Of a stretch of DNA of 64,000 nucleotides, positions 18,591 through 27,015 are shown in pieces; position 1 is the stretch's first letter, and each line of letters opens with the position of its first letter. The translations under genes were made by a program, and so were the position numbers. A model generated the notes under the pieces. It was not told the DNA's origin. It searched no databases and saw only the letters and a program-made list of their open reading frames with translations. Source of the DNA: Actinosynnema sp042752395 (lineage in GTDB: Bacteria; Actinomycetota; Actinomycetes; Mycobacteriales; Pseudonocardiaceae); NCBI RefSeq assembly GCF_042752395.1, contig NZ_JBHYXZ010000032.1, positions 1-64,000 of the forward strand. Reading direction: 5' to 3'.

Positions 18591-19044
18591 CGTCAGTCCC
18601 CTCCGTTCGCGGGCATGCGGACGCGCCCGCCCCGGAGCGCGGCACGGCGTCATCGCGCGGTGCGACCCGACCGGGGCGCCGGGAGATTTCCGGTGCGCCA
18701 CCACCCGCATTTACGTACAGGTCCGAACAGGTCGTGGAACACCCGGTCGGCCTAATCCACCCGACTACTGCGACGAACTTCGCGGCATCTCCACCCCCAG
18801 CGCTTGCCGCTTCCCCTGGCCACTACAGCAGTCACCCCAGGGGTTGTCAAGGGAGCGAACTCAGGGCGTTTTCCCAAGCCAGCACAGGCTTTTTCGGCCC
18901 GTTGCGCTCCGTCCGGAGATGAGTTACGTTGCGATGGGATAAGCGATATTCCGCACAGTTAGCCGGACCCGTTTACCGATCGCTTTATCCACATTTGTCA
19001 CCACCGTGCCGGATAGGCCGGTCGGGCGGTCGAGGGGGGCGGGC
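18591..19044. promoter_or_regulatory. Divergent control region between NRPS1 and piperazate units
   Basis: This 454-bp stretch is richer in A/T than its surroundings and must carry promoters for both units. Seen directly: a direct repeat ACAGGTC-N3-ACAGGTC at 18717-18733 (period 10 bp), the spacing type used by SARP activators, and an AT-rich block at 18919-18990 (GATAAGCGATATTCC, GTTTACCGATCGCTTTATCC) ahead of the plus-strand gene. No unambiguous -35/-10 pair can be read. No regulator gene lies in the cluster, so control would come from elsewhere. Confidence 0.4.
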
Positions 19045-20226
19045 ATGCACGACGCCGTGGTGGTGGGCGCCCGGGTCGCGGGCGCGGCCACCGCCCTCCT
19101 GCTCGCGCGCCGCGGCTACCGGGTCCTGCTGCTCGACCGCGCCAGGTTCCCCTCCGACACGATGTCCACGCTCTACATCCAGCAGCCCGGCGTGGCCAGG
19201 CTGGCCCGGTGGGGCGTGCTGGACGCGATCGCCTCCTCGGGCGCGCCGCGGTTGGACACGGTCACCTACACGGTCGGCGACGTGCGACTGCACGGCCGCG
19301 CGCCTGCGTTCGAGGGCGTCGACACGGCTTACGGCCCCCGCCGCCACGTGCTGGACCAGGTGCTGGTCGACGCGGCCGTGGCGGCGGGCGCGGAGTTCTC
19401 CGACGGCTCGTCGGTGCGGGGGCTGCTGAGCGACGGCGACGCGGTGACGGGCGTGCGGTTCCGCGCGCCCTCGGGCGCCGAGGTCGCCGCGCCGGCGCAC
19501 CTGGTCGTCGGCGCGGACGGGATGCGCTCGCGGGTCGCCGAGCTGGTCGCGGCCCCCGTCGAGGTCGAGGACCCGCGCCTGAGCTGCGTGTACTACTCGC
19601 TGTGGACCGGGCTCGACACCGGCTTCGGGTTCCACGAGCGCACCGGGCGCTGGGTCGCCACCATCCCCACGCACGACGGCGCGACCGTCCTCGCCACCTA
19701 CTTCCCGCAGGACCGGTTCGACGAGGTCCGCGCCGACCCGCGCGCCGCGCACCTGGACGCCCTGGCCACCACGGCGGGCGAGGTGTTCGGGCAGCTGGCG
19801 GGCGGCGAGCAGGTCGGCAGGCTGGTCGGCACGGGCGACCAGCGCAACTTCTTCCGCCGGGCGGCGGGTCGCGGCTGGGCGCTGGTGGGCGACGCGGGGC
19901 ACCACCGGGACACGATCACGGCGCAGGGCATCTCGAACGCCTTCCTCCAGGCGGAGCTGCTGACCGACGCGCTCGGCGACGGTTTGCGCGACCCCGGCGC
20001 GAGGGCCGCCGGGCTGCGCGCCTGGGCCGCGCGGCGTGACGACGAGCTGGTCGAGAGCTACCACGGCACCTTGGGGCTCGCGCGGCTGGAGGTCACCGAC
20101 GCCCGCCTGGCGATGCTGCGCGCGATCGCCGCGGACCCCGAGCTGACCTCGGGTTACTTCGCGGTCGTCGCCGGGATCATGCCGATGGAGGACCTCCTGA
20201 CCGAGGAGCTGCTCGACTCAATCTGA
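19045..20226 (+). CDS. FAD-dependent oxidoreductase (PHBH/geranylgeranyl-reductase type)
   Basis: 393 aa. ATG at 19045 behind GAGGGGGGCGGG; the frame opens earlier (19006) but without a good site. FAD-binding Rossmann motif at the N-terminus (VVVGARVAGAATALLL), the middle motif LVVGADGMRSRVAE (~157) and the third FAD motif (WALVGDAGHHRDTITAQG). No WxWxIP tryptophan-halogenase motif. It heads the operon of N-hydroxylase, piperazate synthase and A domain. Possible jobs are oxidation of piperazate to dehydropiperazate or hydroxylation of a building block; neither can be read from sequence. Confidence 0.85.
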   Translation: MHDAVVVGARVAGAATALLLARRGYRVLLLDRARFPSDTMSTLYIQQPGVARLARWGVLDAIASSGAPRLDTVTYTVGDVRLHGRAPAFEGVDTAYGPRRHVLDQVLVDAAVAAGAEFSDGSSVRGLLSDGDAVTGVRFRAPSGAEVAAPAHLVVGADGMRSRVAELVAAPVEVEDPRLSCVYYSLWTGLDTGFGFHERTGRWVATIPTHDGATVLATYFPQDRFDEVRADPRAAHLDALATTAGEVFGQLAGGEQVGRLVGTGDQRNFFRRAAGRGWALVGDAGHHRDTITAQGISNAFLQAELLTDALGDGLRDPGARAAGLRAWAARRDDELVESYHGTLGLARLEVTDARLAMLRAIAADPELTSGYFAVVAGIMPMEDLLTEELLDSI

Positions 20227-20251
20227 CGCGCCACTGGGGAGGCGGAGCGAT

Positions 20252-21520
20252 TTGGCTGCGGTACCGCGCGGGATCACCACGGCTGCCGACGTCGTCGGCG
20301 TGGGGTTCGGACCGTCGAACCTGGCGCTCGCGGTGGCGCTGGAGGAGGTCGGCACGCTGACGGCCGGCTTCTTCGAGCGCCAACCGCGGTTCGGCTGGCA
20401 CCGGGGGATGCTGCTCGACGGGGCGACGATGCAGGTGTCCTTCCTCAAGGACCTGGTGTCCATGCGCAACCCCGCGAGCAGGCACAGCTTCGTGGCCTAC
20501 CTGCACGCCCGGGGCCGGCTGCCGGGGTTCATCAACAGCAAGACGCTCTACCCGCTGCGGATCGAGTTCCACGACTACCTGGAGTGGGTGGCCGGGCACT
20601 TCGCCGACGCCGTCGCCTACGGCAGCGAGGTGGTCGGCATCGAACCGGTCGCCGAGGACGGCGCGGTCGAGCACCTGGACGTGCTGGTGCGCCGGGACGG
20701 CCTGGTCACGACCCACCGCGCCCGCAACGTGGTGATCGCCACCGGCCTGGTGCCGGTGCTGCCGCCGGGCGTGCGCGACTCGGCCCGCGTCTGGCACAGC
20801 GGCGAGCTGCTGCACCGGGTGGAGGCGCTGGGGGCGCTGGAGCCGCGCCGGGTGGCCGTGATCGGGGCGGGCCAGAGCGCCGCCGAGGTCACCGACCACC
20901 TGCACCGCGCGCTGCCCGGCGCGGAGGTGCTCGCGGTGTTCTCCCGGTACGGCTACAGCGTGGCCGACGACAGCCCGTTCGCCAACGCGGTGTTCGACCC
21001 GGAAGCGGTCGACCTGTTCTTCGACGCGCCGCCCAACACCCGGGCCCAGCTGCTGGCGTACCACGCGAACACGAACTACTCGGTGGTGGACGCCGACCTG
21101 TCCGCGCACCTGTACCGGACGCGCTACCGGGAGCAGGTGCTGGGCACGTCGCGGTTGCGGATCGTCAACGCGTCCCGGTTGCACGACCTGGTCGAGACCG
21201 ACGACGGGGTGACGCTGCGGGTCGAGCACCTGCCCACCGGCGCCGTGTCCGCGCTCGACGTGGACGCCGTGGTGTGCGCGACGGGCTACCGGCCCGCGGA
21301 CCCGACGCCGATGCTGCGCGGCCTGGCCAAGCTCGACGCGACGGGCCGGCCGGTGCTGGACCGGGACTACCGGGTCGTGACCTCGGACTCCGTGCACTGC
21401 GGCATCTACCTCCAAGGCGCGGTCGCCGAGCCCTCGCACGGGCTGTCCGCGGGCCTGCTGTCGACCACGGCCGTGCGGGCCGGGGAGATCGTCCGGTCGA
21501 TCGTCGGCCACGGACGGTGA
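20252..21520 (+). CDS. L-ornithine/L-lysine N-monooxygenase (KtzI/PvdA/IucD family)
   Basis: 422 aa. TTG start at 20252, placed by GGAGGCGGAG just upstream. Family motifs: FAD site VVGVGFGPSNLALAVAL, active-site region MQVSFLKDLVSMRNPASRHSF (about residues 65-84), NADPH site VAVIGAGQSAAEV (~206), and the C-terminal CATGYRPADPTPML. These flavoproteins hydroxylate the side-chain amine of ornithine or lysine using NADPH and O2. Next to a KtzT homologue it should make N5-hydroxy-L-ornithine, the precursor of piperazate, as KtzI does in kutzneride biosynthesis. The start lies 25 bp after the FAD oxidoreductase. Confidence 0.9.
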   Translation: MAAVPRGITTAADVVGVGFGPSNLALAVALEEVGTLTAGFFERQPRFGWHRGMLLDGATMQVSFLKDLVSMRNPASRHSFVAYLHARGRLPGFINSKTLYPLRIEFHDYLEWVAGHFADAVAYGSEVVGIEPVAEDGAVEHLDVLVRRDGLVTTHRARNVVIATGLVPVLPPGVRDSARVWHSGELLHRVEALGALEPRRVAVIGAGQSAAEVTDHLHRALPGAEVLAVFSRYGYSVADDSPFANAVFDPEAVDLFFDAPPNTRAQLLAYHANTNYSVVDADLSAHLYRTRYREQVLGTSRLRIVNASRLHDLVETDDGVTLRVEHLPTGAVSALDVDAVVCATGYRPADPTPMLRGLAKLDATGRPVLDRDYRVVTSDSVHCGIYLQGAVAEPSHGLSAGLLSTTAVRAGEIVRSIVGHGR

Positions 21521-21530
21521 GGGGGTCGCC

Positions 21531-22190
21531 ATGTACGTGCCACCGCTGTACCGAGCCACCCACGACGAGTGGCCGCGCGCGATCGTGCGGGACTACCCGC
21601 TGGCCACGCTGGTCACCAACGGGCCGCGCACCCCGCTGGCCACGCACCTGCCCGTCGTCCGGCCGCCCGACGCGCCGCAGGACGGCGACCTGGTCGGCGC
21701 CACGCTGTGGGGCCACCTCAACCGGGCGAACGGGCACTGGCGCGCGCTGGCCGACCGCCCGGCCGCGGTGCTGATCTTCACCGGGCCGAACTCCTACATC
21801 ACGCCGACCACCTACCGCACCTCGCCGGCCGCCCCGACCTGGGACTTCGTCTCCGTGCACCTGCACGGCCGGGTGGAGCCGCTGGACAGCCGGGAGGAGT
21901 CGCTGGACGTGGTGAAGCGGACGGCGGAGGTGTTCGAGGCCGCGTTCGGCGACGGGTGGGTGGCCGAGTCGTCGCACGAGTACTTCGGCCGGATCGTCGG
22001 CGGCGTGGGTGCGTTCCGGTTCCACGTCGAGTCGGTGGACTCGATGTTCAAGCTCAGCCAGGAGAAGCCCCCCGAGGTGCAGGCCCGGATCATGGCGAGC
22101 CTGGGCGAGGCCGGCCGGGGCACGGCGCTGGAGCTGTGCCGGATCATGCGGCTGCACGGGCTGGGGCGTGACGAAGTGGAGGGCACATGA
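21531..22190 (+). CDS. Piperazate synthase, KtzT/PaiB-like heme protein
   Basis: 219 aa, ATG at 21531. It has the PaiB-family start MYVPPLYRATHDEW and the conserved PLATLVTNGPRTPLATHLPV, GHLNRANGHWR and SYITPTTY segments. PaiB-fold proteins were long called FMN-binding regulators, but KtzT of the kutzneride pathway is a heme enzyme that forms the N-N bond of L-piperazic acid from N5-hydroxyornithine. Position right behind an ornithine N-hydroxylase and in front of an A domain with a proline-like code makes the KtzT role the best reading. Its stop overlaps the next ATG. Confidence 0.85.
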   Translation: MYVPPLYRATHDEWPRAIVRDYPLATLVTNGPRTPLATHLPVVRPPDAPQDGDLVGATLWGHLNRANGHWRALADRPAAVLIFTGPNSYITPTTYRTSPAAPTWDFVSVHLHGRVEPLDSREESLDVVKRTAEVFEAAFGDGWVAESSHEYFGRIVGGVGAFRFHVESVDSMFKLSQEKPPEVQARIMASLGEAGRGTALELCRIMRLHGLGRDEVEGT

Positions 22191-23725
22191 CCGCTGCGAC
22201 CCCGACCCTGTGGGGCGGCCCGGCGCGACCGCCGTGCCTGCTCGACTCCCTGGTGCGGGCGGCCCGCGAGCACCCGGAGCGGGTCGCCGTGGTCGACGGC
22301 GACCGCTCGTTCACCTACGCCCGGCTGCACGGGTGGGTCGGCGAGGTCGTCGCCCTGCTGCACGAGCGGGGCGTGCGCCCCGGCGACCGGGTCGCGGTGG
22401 CGGGCGCCCGCAGCGCCGAGGTCGTGACCGCGTTCCTGGCGGTGGCCGCGGTCGGCGCCACCTACGTGCCGCTGGACGCGGAGTACCCGGAGCGCAGGTT
22501 GACCCACATGCTGGCCGACAGCGGCGCGTCGCTGCTGCTGCACGCCGGCGCGCGGCCCGCGTTCGACTCGCCCGCCGTGCCGGTGGCCGTGCCCCCGCCC
22601 GGTCCCGGCGCGGCCTACGACGTGGTGGCGTGCTCGCCCGACCTGCCGGTGTACGTGATCTACACGTCCGGCTCGACGGGCTGGCCGAAGGGCGTCGCCC
22701 TCCCGCACAGCTGCCTGGACGGCATGGCCGAGTGGCAGCGCACCCACTCGCCGCGGCCGGACCTGCGCACCGCCCAGTTCGCGCCGCTGAACTTCGACGT
22801 GTCGTTCCAGGAGGTGCTGGGCACGCTGTGCGGCGGCGGCACGCTGGTGATCGTGCCCGAGGAGCTGCGGCAGGACCCGTTCGAGCTGCTGGACTGGCTC
22901 GCCGAGCACCGGGTGGAGCGGCTGTTCCTGCCCAACGTGGCGCTGACCATGCTGGCCGTGGCGGCGTCCGCCGAGGACTCCCTGGACCACCTGGCGCTGG
23001 TCGAGGTCAACACGGCGGGCGAGCAGCTGGTGTGCACGCCCGCGATCCGCGAGCTGTTCGAGCGGCTGCCGGGGTGCCGGCTGACCAACCACTACGGGCA
23101 GAGCGAGTCGGCGATGGTCAGCTCGCACGTGCTGACCGGGCCGCCCTCGTCGTGGCCCGCGCTGCCGCCGATCGGCGTGCCGCTGCCGGGCTGCGAGCTG
23201 CTGCTCGACCCGACCGACCCGGACGTGCCGGACGTGGGCGAGCTGCTGGTGGCGGGCCTGCCGGTGGCGCTGGGCTACCTGAACCAGCCCGAGCTGAACG
23301 AGCGCCGTTACGTGGAGGTGCCGCGGACCCCGCACGGCCACACGCGGGCGTTCCGCACCGGCGACCTGGTGCGGTTCGCGGACGGGGTGGCGTGGTTCCT
23401 CAGCCGCCTGGACCACGACGTGAAGATCCGCGGCTACCGGGTGAACCCGCTGGAGGTGGACGCCTGGCTGCTGGAGCAGCCGGGGGTCGCGGCGGCGGTG
23501 TGCGTCGTGGTGGAGGCGGGCGAGGGCGCGCGCAGCCTGCGCGCCGCCGTCACCGCGAAGGCGGGCGCCGAGCTGGACGTGCCGGGCCTGCTCAAGGCCC
23601 TTGAGGGCGTGCTGCCCGAGCACGCCGTGCCGCAGTCGGTCGCCGTGCTGCCCGCGCTGCCGCGCACCCCGAGCGGGAAGGTCGACCGCGAGGCGGTGTC
23701 CGCGGCGCTCGCCGCGATGCTCTGA
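22187..23725 (+). CDS. Stand-alone NRPS adenylation domain, proline/piperazate-type
   Basis: 512 aa, ATG overlapping the previous stop (ATGA). Complete A domain: A3 YTSGSTGWPKG, A5 NHYGQSESAM, A7 FRTGDLVRF, A8 HDVKIRGYRVNPLEVD, A10 Lys in PRTPSGKVDR; no PCP. The ten-residue code read by eye is D-V-Q-F-N-A-H-M-V-K, of the DVQ-x-x-AH-x-VK type used for proline and related cyclic imino acids. In this operon the natural substrate is L-piperazate. It must charge a carrier protein in trans, and the A-less modules of NRPS1 (first) and NRPS2 (first) are the obvious acceptors. Confidence 0.88.
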   Translation: MTAATPTLWGGPARPPCLLDSLVRAAREHPERVAVVDGDRSFTYARLHGWVGEVVALLHERGVRPGDRVAVAGARSAEVVTAFLAVAAVGATYVPLDAEYPERRLTHMLADSGASLLLHAGARPAFDSPAVPVAVPPPGPGAAYDVVACSPDLPVYVIYTSGSTGWPKGVALPHSCLDGMAEWQRTHSPRPDLRTAQFAPLNFDVSFQEVLGTLCGGGTLVIVPEELRQDPFELLDWLAEHRVERLFLPNVALTMLAVAASAEDSLDHLALVEVNTAGEQLVCTPAIRELFERLPGCRLTNHYGQSESAMVSSHVLTGPPSSWPALPPIGVPLPGCELLLDPTDPDVPDVGELLVAGLPVALGYLNQPELNERRYVEVPRTPHGHTRAFRTGDLVRFADGVAWFLSRLDHDVKIRGYRVNPLEVDAWLLEQPGVAAAVCVVVEAGEGARSLRAAVTAKAGAELDVPGLLKALEGVLPEHAVPQSVAVLPALPRTPSGKVDREAVSAALAAML

Positions 23726-23737
23726 AGTGCGACGGCG

Positions 23738-23769
23738 AGGAGGGCCGCCCCGCGCGGGGTGGCCCTCCT
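23738..23769. terminator. Bidirectional hairpin terminator
   Basis: AGGAGGGCC (23738-23746) pairs with GGCCCTCCT (23761-23769), continued by a G.T pair and an inner CCCC/GGGG stem around a GCGC loop: 14 pairs in all. It sits between the stops of two convergent genes (A domain ending 23725, MFS gene ending 23783) and can serve both. Confidence 0.85.
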
Positions 23770-23782
23770 GGTCGTCGCCCGG

Positions 23783-25066
23783 TCAGCCGGCGGGCTGCTC
23801 GGTCGGGATCTCCTTGACCGAGCGGATGCGGGTGCAGGCGATGTAGGCGCCGGAGCTGAGGATGCCGATCGAGCCGATGACGAGCGCGGTGGTGGCGCTG
23901 AGCACGTTGCCGACCACGCCGCCGAGCAGCGCGCCGAGCGGGCAGACTCCCATCACGATCATCCGGATCGAGGCGTTCATCCGGCCCTGCAGGGCGTCGG
24001 GCGTGACCGCGGACCGGTAACTGCGCTGGTTGACGTTGTAGACGATGACCATCACCGCGTCCACGAAGTGCATGACGATGATCAGCACCACCGCCGCGGG
24101 CTTGGGCACCAGCGTGGCCACGGGCACCAGCAGGGACGCGCCGCCCGCCAGCCACTGCGTGACGACCAGCAGCGTGCCCAGCGGCAGCTTGCGCGACACC
24201 CAGCCGGAGATCACCGCGCCCACCACGCCGCCGACGCCGGACGAGGACAGGATGAGGCCGATGTAGATCGGCTCCAGCGCGAGCGTGCGGGTGATGAAGA
24301 TCAGGAACACCGGCTCGATGAAGAACGTGAACAGGTTGAACAGCAGCGCGGTGACGGCAAGCGTGCGCACGATCGGGTTGCCGAAGACGAACCGCAGGCC
24401 CTCCCCCACCTCCCGCCAGAAGTCCGGCTTGCGGGCGTCGGGCTGCTCCTCGTCGTCCTCGTCCTCGGGCTCGGCGTGCGGATCGACCTTGATGCGCTGC
24501 GTGAACACCGCCGACAGCGCGTAGGCCGCGGTGTTGAACAGCAGCGCGAACGGCGCGGTGAGCACCTGCACCAGCGCGCCGCCCACCGCCTCGCCCGCCA
24601 TGCGGGAGGCGTTGTTGCTGATCTCCAGCTTGCCGTTGCCGTCGACCAGGTCGCGCCGGCCGACCACGCTGGGCAGGAAGGAGGCGCTGCCGATGTCGGC
24701 CACCACCGTGCCCACGCCGATCAGCACCGCGATGACCAGCAGGAACGGCATGCTGAGCAGGTCGAGCACGGCGGCCAGCGGCACGAGGAGCAGCAGCACG
24801 CCCCGCCCGAGGTCCGCCGCGATGATCACCGGGCGCTTGGGCAACCGGTCCAACCACACGCCCGCGAACAGGCTCACCACGAGGTAGGGCAGGAACGACA
24901 CCGCCGACAGCACGCCCATCTCCAGCACGCTGGCGTCCAGGGTGAGCGCGGCGAGCAACGGGATCACACCGGCGGTGATCTCCGCCGCGAACAACGACAG
25001 CGTCTGCCCGAACCACAGGTTGCGGAAATTCGCCTGCCGGAACAAACTGCCGGGCTGGCCATTCAT
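23783..25066 (-). CDS. MFS exporter
   Basis: 427 aa. ATG at 25066 shares one base with the stop of the carbamoyltransferase. Twelve hydrophobic segments are visible in two halves, separated by a very acidic cytoplasmic loop (EPEDEDDEEQPDARKPD, ~203-219). Typical MFS motif A region WLDRLPKRPVIIAADLGRG follows TM2. It belongs to the class of H+-driven multidrug/efflux carriers (MFS_3-like). As last gene of the large biosynthetic operon it is the likely exporter and self-resistance determinant. Confidence 0.9.
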   Translation of the reverse strand: MNGQPGSLFRQANFRNLWFGQTLSLFAAEITAGVIPLLAALTLDASVLEMGVLSAVSFLPYLVVSLFAGVWLDRLPKRPVIIAADLGRGVLLLLVPLAAVLDLLSMPFLLVIAVLIGVGTVVADIGSASFLPSVVGRRDLVDGNGKLEISNNASRMAGEAVGGALVQVLTAPFALLFNTAAYALSAVFTQRIKVDPHAEPEDEDDEEQPDARKPDFWREVGEGLRFVFGNPIVRTLAVTALLFNLFTFFIEPVFLIFITRTLALEPIYIGLILSSSGVGGVVGAVISGWVSRKLPLGTLLVVTQWLAGGASLLVPVATLVPKPAAVVLIIVMHFVDAVMVIVYNVNQRSYRSAVTPDALQGRMNASIRMIVMGVCPLGALLGGVVGNVLSATTALVIGSIGILSSGAYIACTRIRSVKEIPTEQPAG

Positions 25067-27015
25067 CACGTGTGCCTTCCGGAGGGAAACCGGACGCCGG
25101 GTCCCTGGTCGCGTCGGAACTCGTCCACCCAGAATTGGAACGCCGGGTCGACCGATCCAACATACTCGGCCAACCCATTCAGGTCCTCGGCGCCGTCCGG
25201 TTCCGGTTCGGTCCCCAATTGGGGCATCTGCGTCATCAGGTACATGGCGGCCTCGGTGTAGCCGGCGGCCACCCACTTGTGCCACGCGGCGTCGCGATCG
25301 GATTCCTGCCCGGCGAACAACCGCTCGTCGCGGGTGCGCGGCGGCAGGGACGCCGCCGCGGCGTCGACGCGCAGCGCGATCCGCCTGCCCAGGACGTACG
25401 CCACGGCGATGCCCTTGCGCAGGCAGAACGTCAGCGCCTCGGCGGCGGTGTCCACGATCGGCTCGCCGCGGTCGTTGAGGGAGGTGTTGCACAGCACCGG
25501 CACGCCGGTCGCGTCGTGGAACGCGCGCAGCGCCCGGTGCAGCAGCGGGTTGTCGGCGGCGGTCACGGTCTGGTGCCGGGCCGAGCCGTCGAGGTGCAGG
25601 ATCGCGGGGACCAGGTCGCGCACCTCCGGCCGCACGGCGACCGCTTCGAGCATGAACGGCGACGGGCGGTCCGTGGCGAACCACTCGCCCGCGTGCTCGG
25701 CCAGCACGACCGGCGCGACGGGCCGCCACCACTGGCGCTGCTTGTGCTCGTTGAGCAGTTGCTTGGTCTTCGCCGACCGCGGGTCGCCGAGGAGGCTGCG
25801 GTGGCACAGGGCGCGCGGCCCGATCTCGGCGGCGCCGTCCACCCACGCCACCGGCGCCCTCGCCACGTCGAGCACGAACCGGTCGGGCGAGAAGTCGTCC
25901 ACCTCCTCGACCCACGGCGCGAACTCGGCCAGCGCCTCGTCCAGGTCGGTGACCTCGGCGCCGTGGTAGGCGGTGCCCAGCCGGTGCCGCGCGGTGTCGA
26001 ACGCGCCGCCGGCGTAGAAGCCGAGCAGGCCCAAGCCGTAGGACTGGCCCGAGTCGTTGGCGCACGGCGGGGTGAGCAGGCCGCGGAAGCCGAACCGGTC
26101 GAGCAGGGCGGTGTTGGTCGGGCAGTTGAGCGCGTAGCCGCCGCTCATGGACAGGTACGCGGTCGAGGGGTCCACCCCGGTCAGGTCGAGCAGGCTGCGC
26201 ACGTTGCGCACGGCGACCAGCTCGCACGCCCGCTGCACGACCTTCATCACCGCGCTCTGGAGGTTCTCCTCCTCGGTGAAGTCCGGGTCGGGTTCCCGGC
26301 GCGCCAACTGCCCGCGGGCGGCCGCGACGATCGACTCCACGAACGGGACGGCCTCGGACACCGGGTGCACCCGGCCGCCGCGGAGGTCCAGCGCGGTCAC
26401 GCGCTCGACGTCGAACTCGATGTCGACGGTCGAGGCGGAGGCCAGCGCCATCAGCGTGCCCGGCTCCTTGCCGAACAGCTGCTCGGCCGCCGAGTACAGC
26501 GGGGCGGGCGAGTCGACCGGCGCGTAGGTGATCCGGCCCCGCCGCGACACCGCGCCCGCGTACCAGTAGGGCTTGGCGTCGCGCTCCAGCACGAAGTCCG
26601 GCGCGGCGTCCACGGCCATCGCCACGATGGTGCCCTCGGCGAAGACGTCGCTGTCCATCAGCAGCCCGCTGAACAGGTGGGCCAGCGAGTGCACGGCGTA
26701 GTCCTCGGTGCCCGGCGGCAGGGGCACGTCCCGCGCGGCGGGCAGGCCCGGCGTGCCCCAGGTGGCGCCGACGTCGGCGAGGGTCAGGCCCTCCGCGGCG
26801 AGCAGTTCGGTCAGCACGGCCTCGGCGCGTTCGGGGGTGTAGAGCGGCCAGTAGTGGTGCTTCTGCCCGCTGAACCGCTCCAGCTCCCACAGGCGGACCA
26901 GCTCGACGGCGGTCGCGGTGCGCCGCCAGAGGCTGATGTTCTGGTCGTGCCGGGGTCGGAGCACGGCGTGCTCGCCCGGCGGGGTCAGGTAACAGCTCAG
27001 GACGTACTCGGCCAC
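25066..27015 (-). CDS. O-carbamoyltransferase (NodU/CmcH/TobZ family)
   Basis: 649 aa. GTG at 27015 with GGGGGACG upstream; its 5' end overlaps the TE gene by 19 bp. N-terminal Kae1-like domain with the metal-binding HSLAHLFSG, then SMSGGYALNCPTN and ANDSGQSYGLGL; C-terminal YrdC-like domain with EIGPRALCHRSLLGDPR and CNTSLNDRGEPIVDTAAEA. These enzymes transfer a carbamoyl group from carbamoyl phosphate, through carbamoyl-AMP, to a hydroxyl. Candidate acceptors are serine, or a hydroxyl set by the P450 two genes upstream. Timing (free amino acid, carrier-bound or finished peptide) is unknown. Confidence 0.9.
   Translation of the reverse strand: MAEYVLSCYLTPPGEHAVLRPRHDQNISLWRRTATAVELVRLWELERFSGQKHHYWPLYTPERAEAVLTELLAAEGLTLADVGATWGTPGLPAARDVPLPPGTEDYAVHSLAHLFSGLLMDSDVFAEGTIVAMAVDAAPDFVLERDAKPYWYAGAVSRRGRITYAPVDSPAPLYSAAEQLFGKEPGTLMALASASTVDIEFDVERVTALDLRGGRVHPVSEAVPFVESIVAAARGQLARREPDPDFTEEENLQSAVMKVVQRACELVAVRNVRSLLDLTGVDPSTAYLSMSGGYALNCPTNTALLDRFGFRGLLTPPCANDSGQSYGLGLLGFYAGGAFDTARHRLGTAYHGAEVTDLDEALAEFAPWVEEVDDFSPDRFVLDVARAPVAWVDGAAEIGPRALCHRSLLGDPRSAKTKQLLNEHKQRQWWRPVAPVVLAEHAGEWFATDRPSPFMLEAVAVRPEVRDLVPAILHLDGSARHQTVTAADNPLLHRALRAFHDATGVPVLCNTSLNDRGEPIVDTAAEALTFCLRKGIAVAYVLGRRIALRVDAAAASLPPRTRDERLFAGQESDRDAAWHKWVAAGYTEAAMYLMTQMPQLGTEPEPDGAEDLNGLAEYVGSVDPAFQFWVDEFRRDQGPGVRFPSGRHT

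Noticed and set aside
13524..18755. A very long open frame opposite NRPS1
   Set aside because: It is the complement of an NRPS gene with all core motifs; the product is His/Arg/Val-rich low complexity with no domain. High GC codon bias creates such shadows.
19045..20226. Flavin-dependent halogenase
   Set aside because: FAD motifs are present but the WxWxIP motif and the catalytic lysine region of halogenases are not seen.
21531..22190. FMN-binding transcriptional regulator (PaiB) as the functional call
   Set aside because: The fold matches, but the place between an ornithine N-hydroxylase and a proline-type A domain fits the KtzT piperazate synthase role far better.
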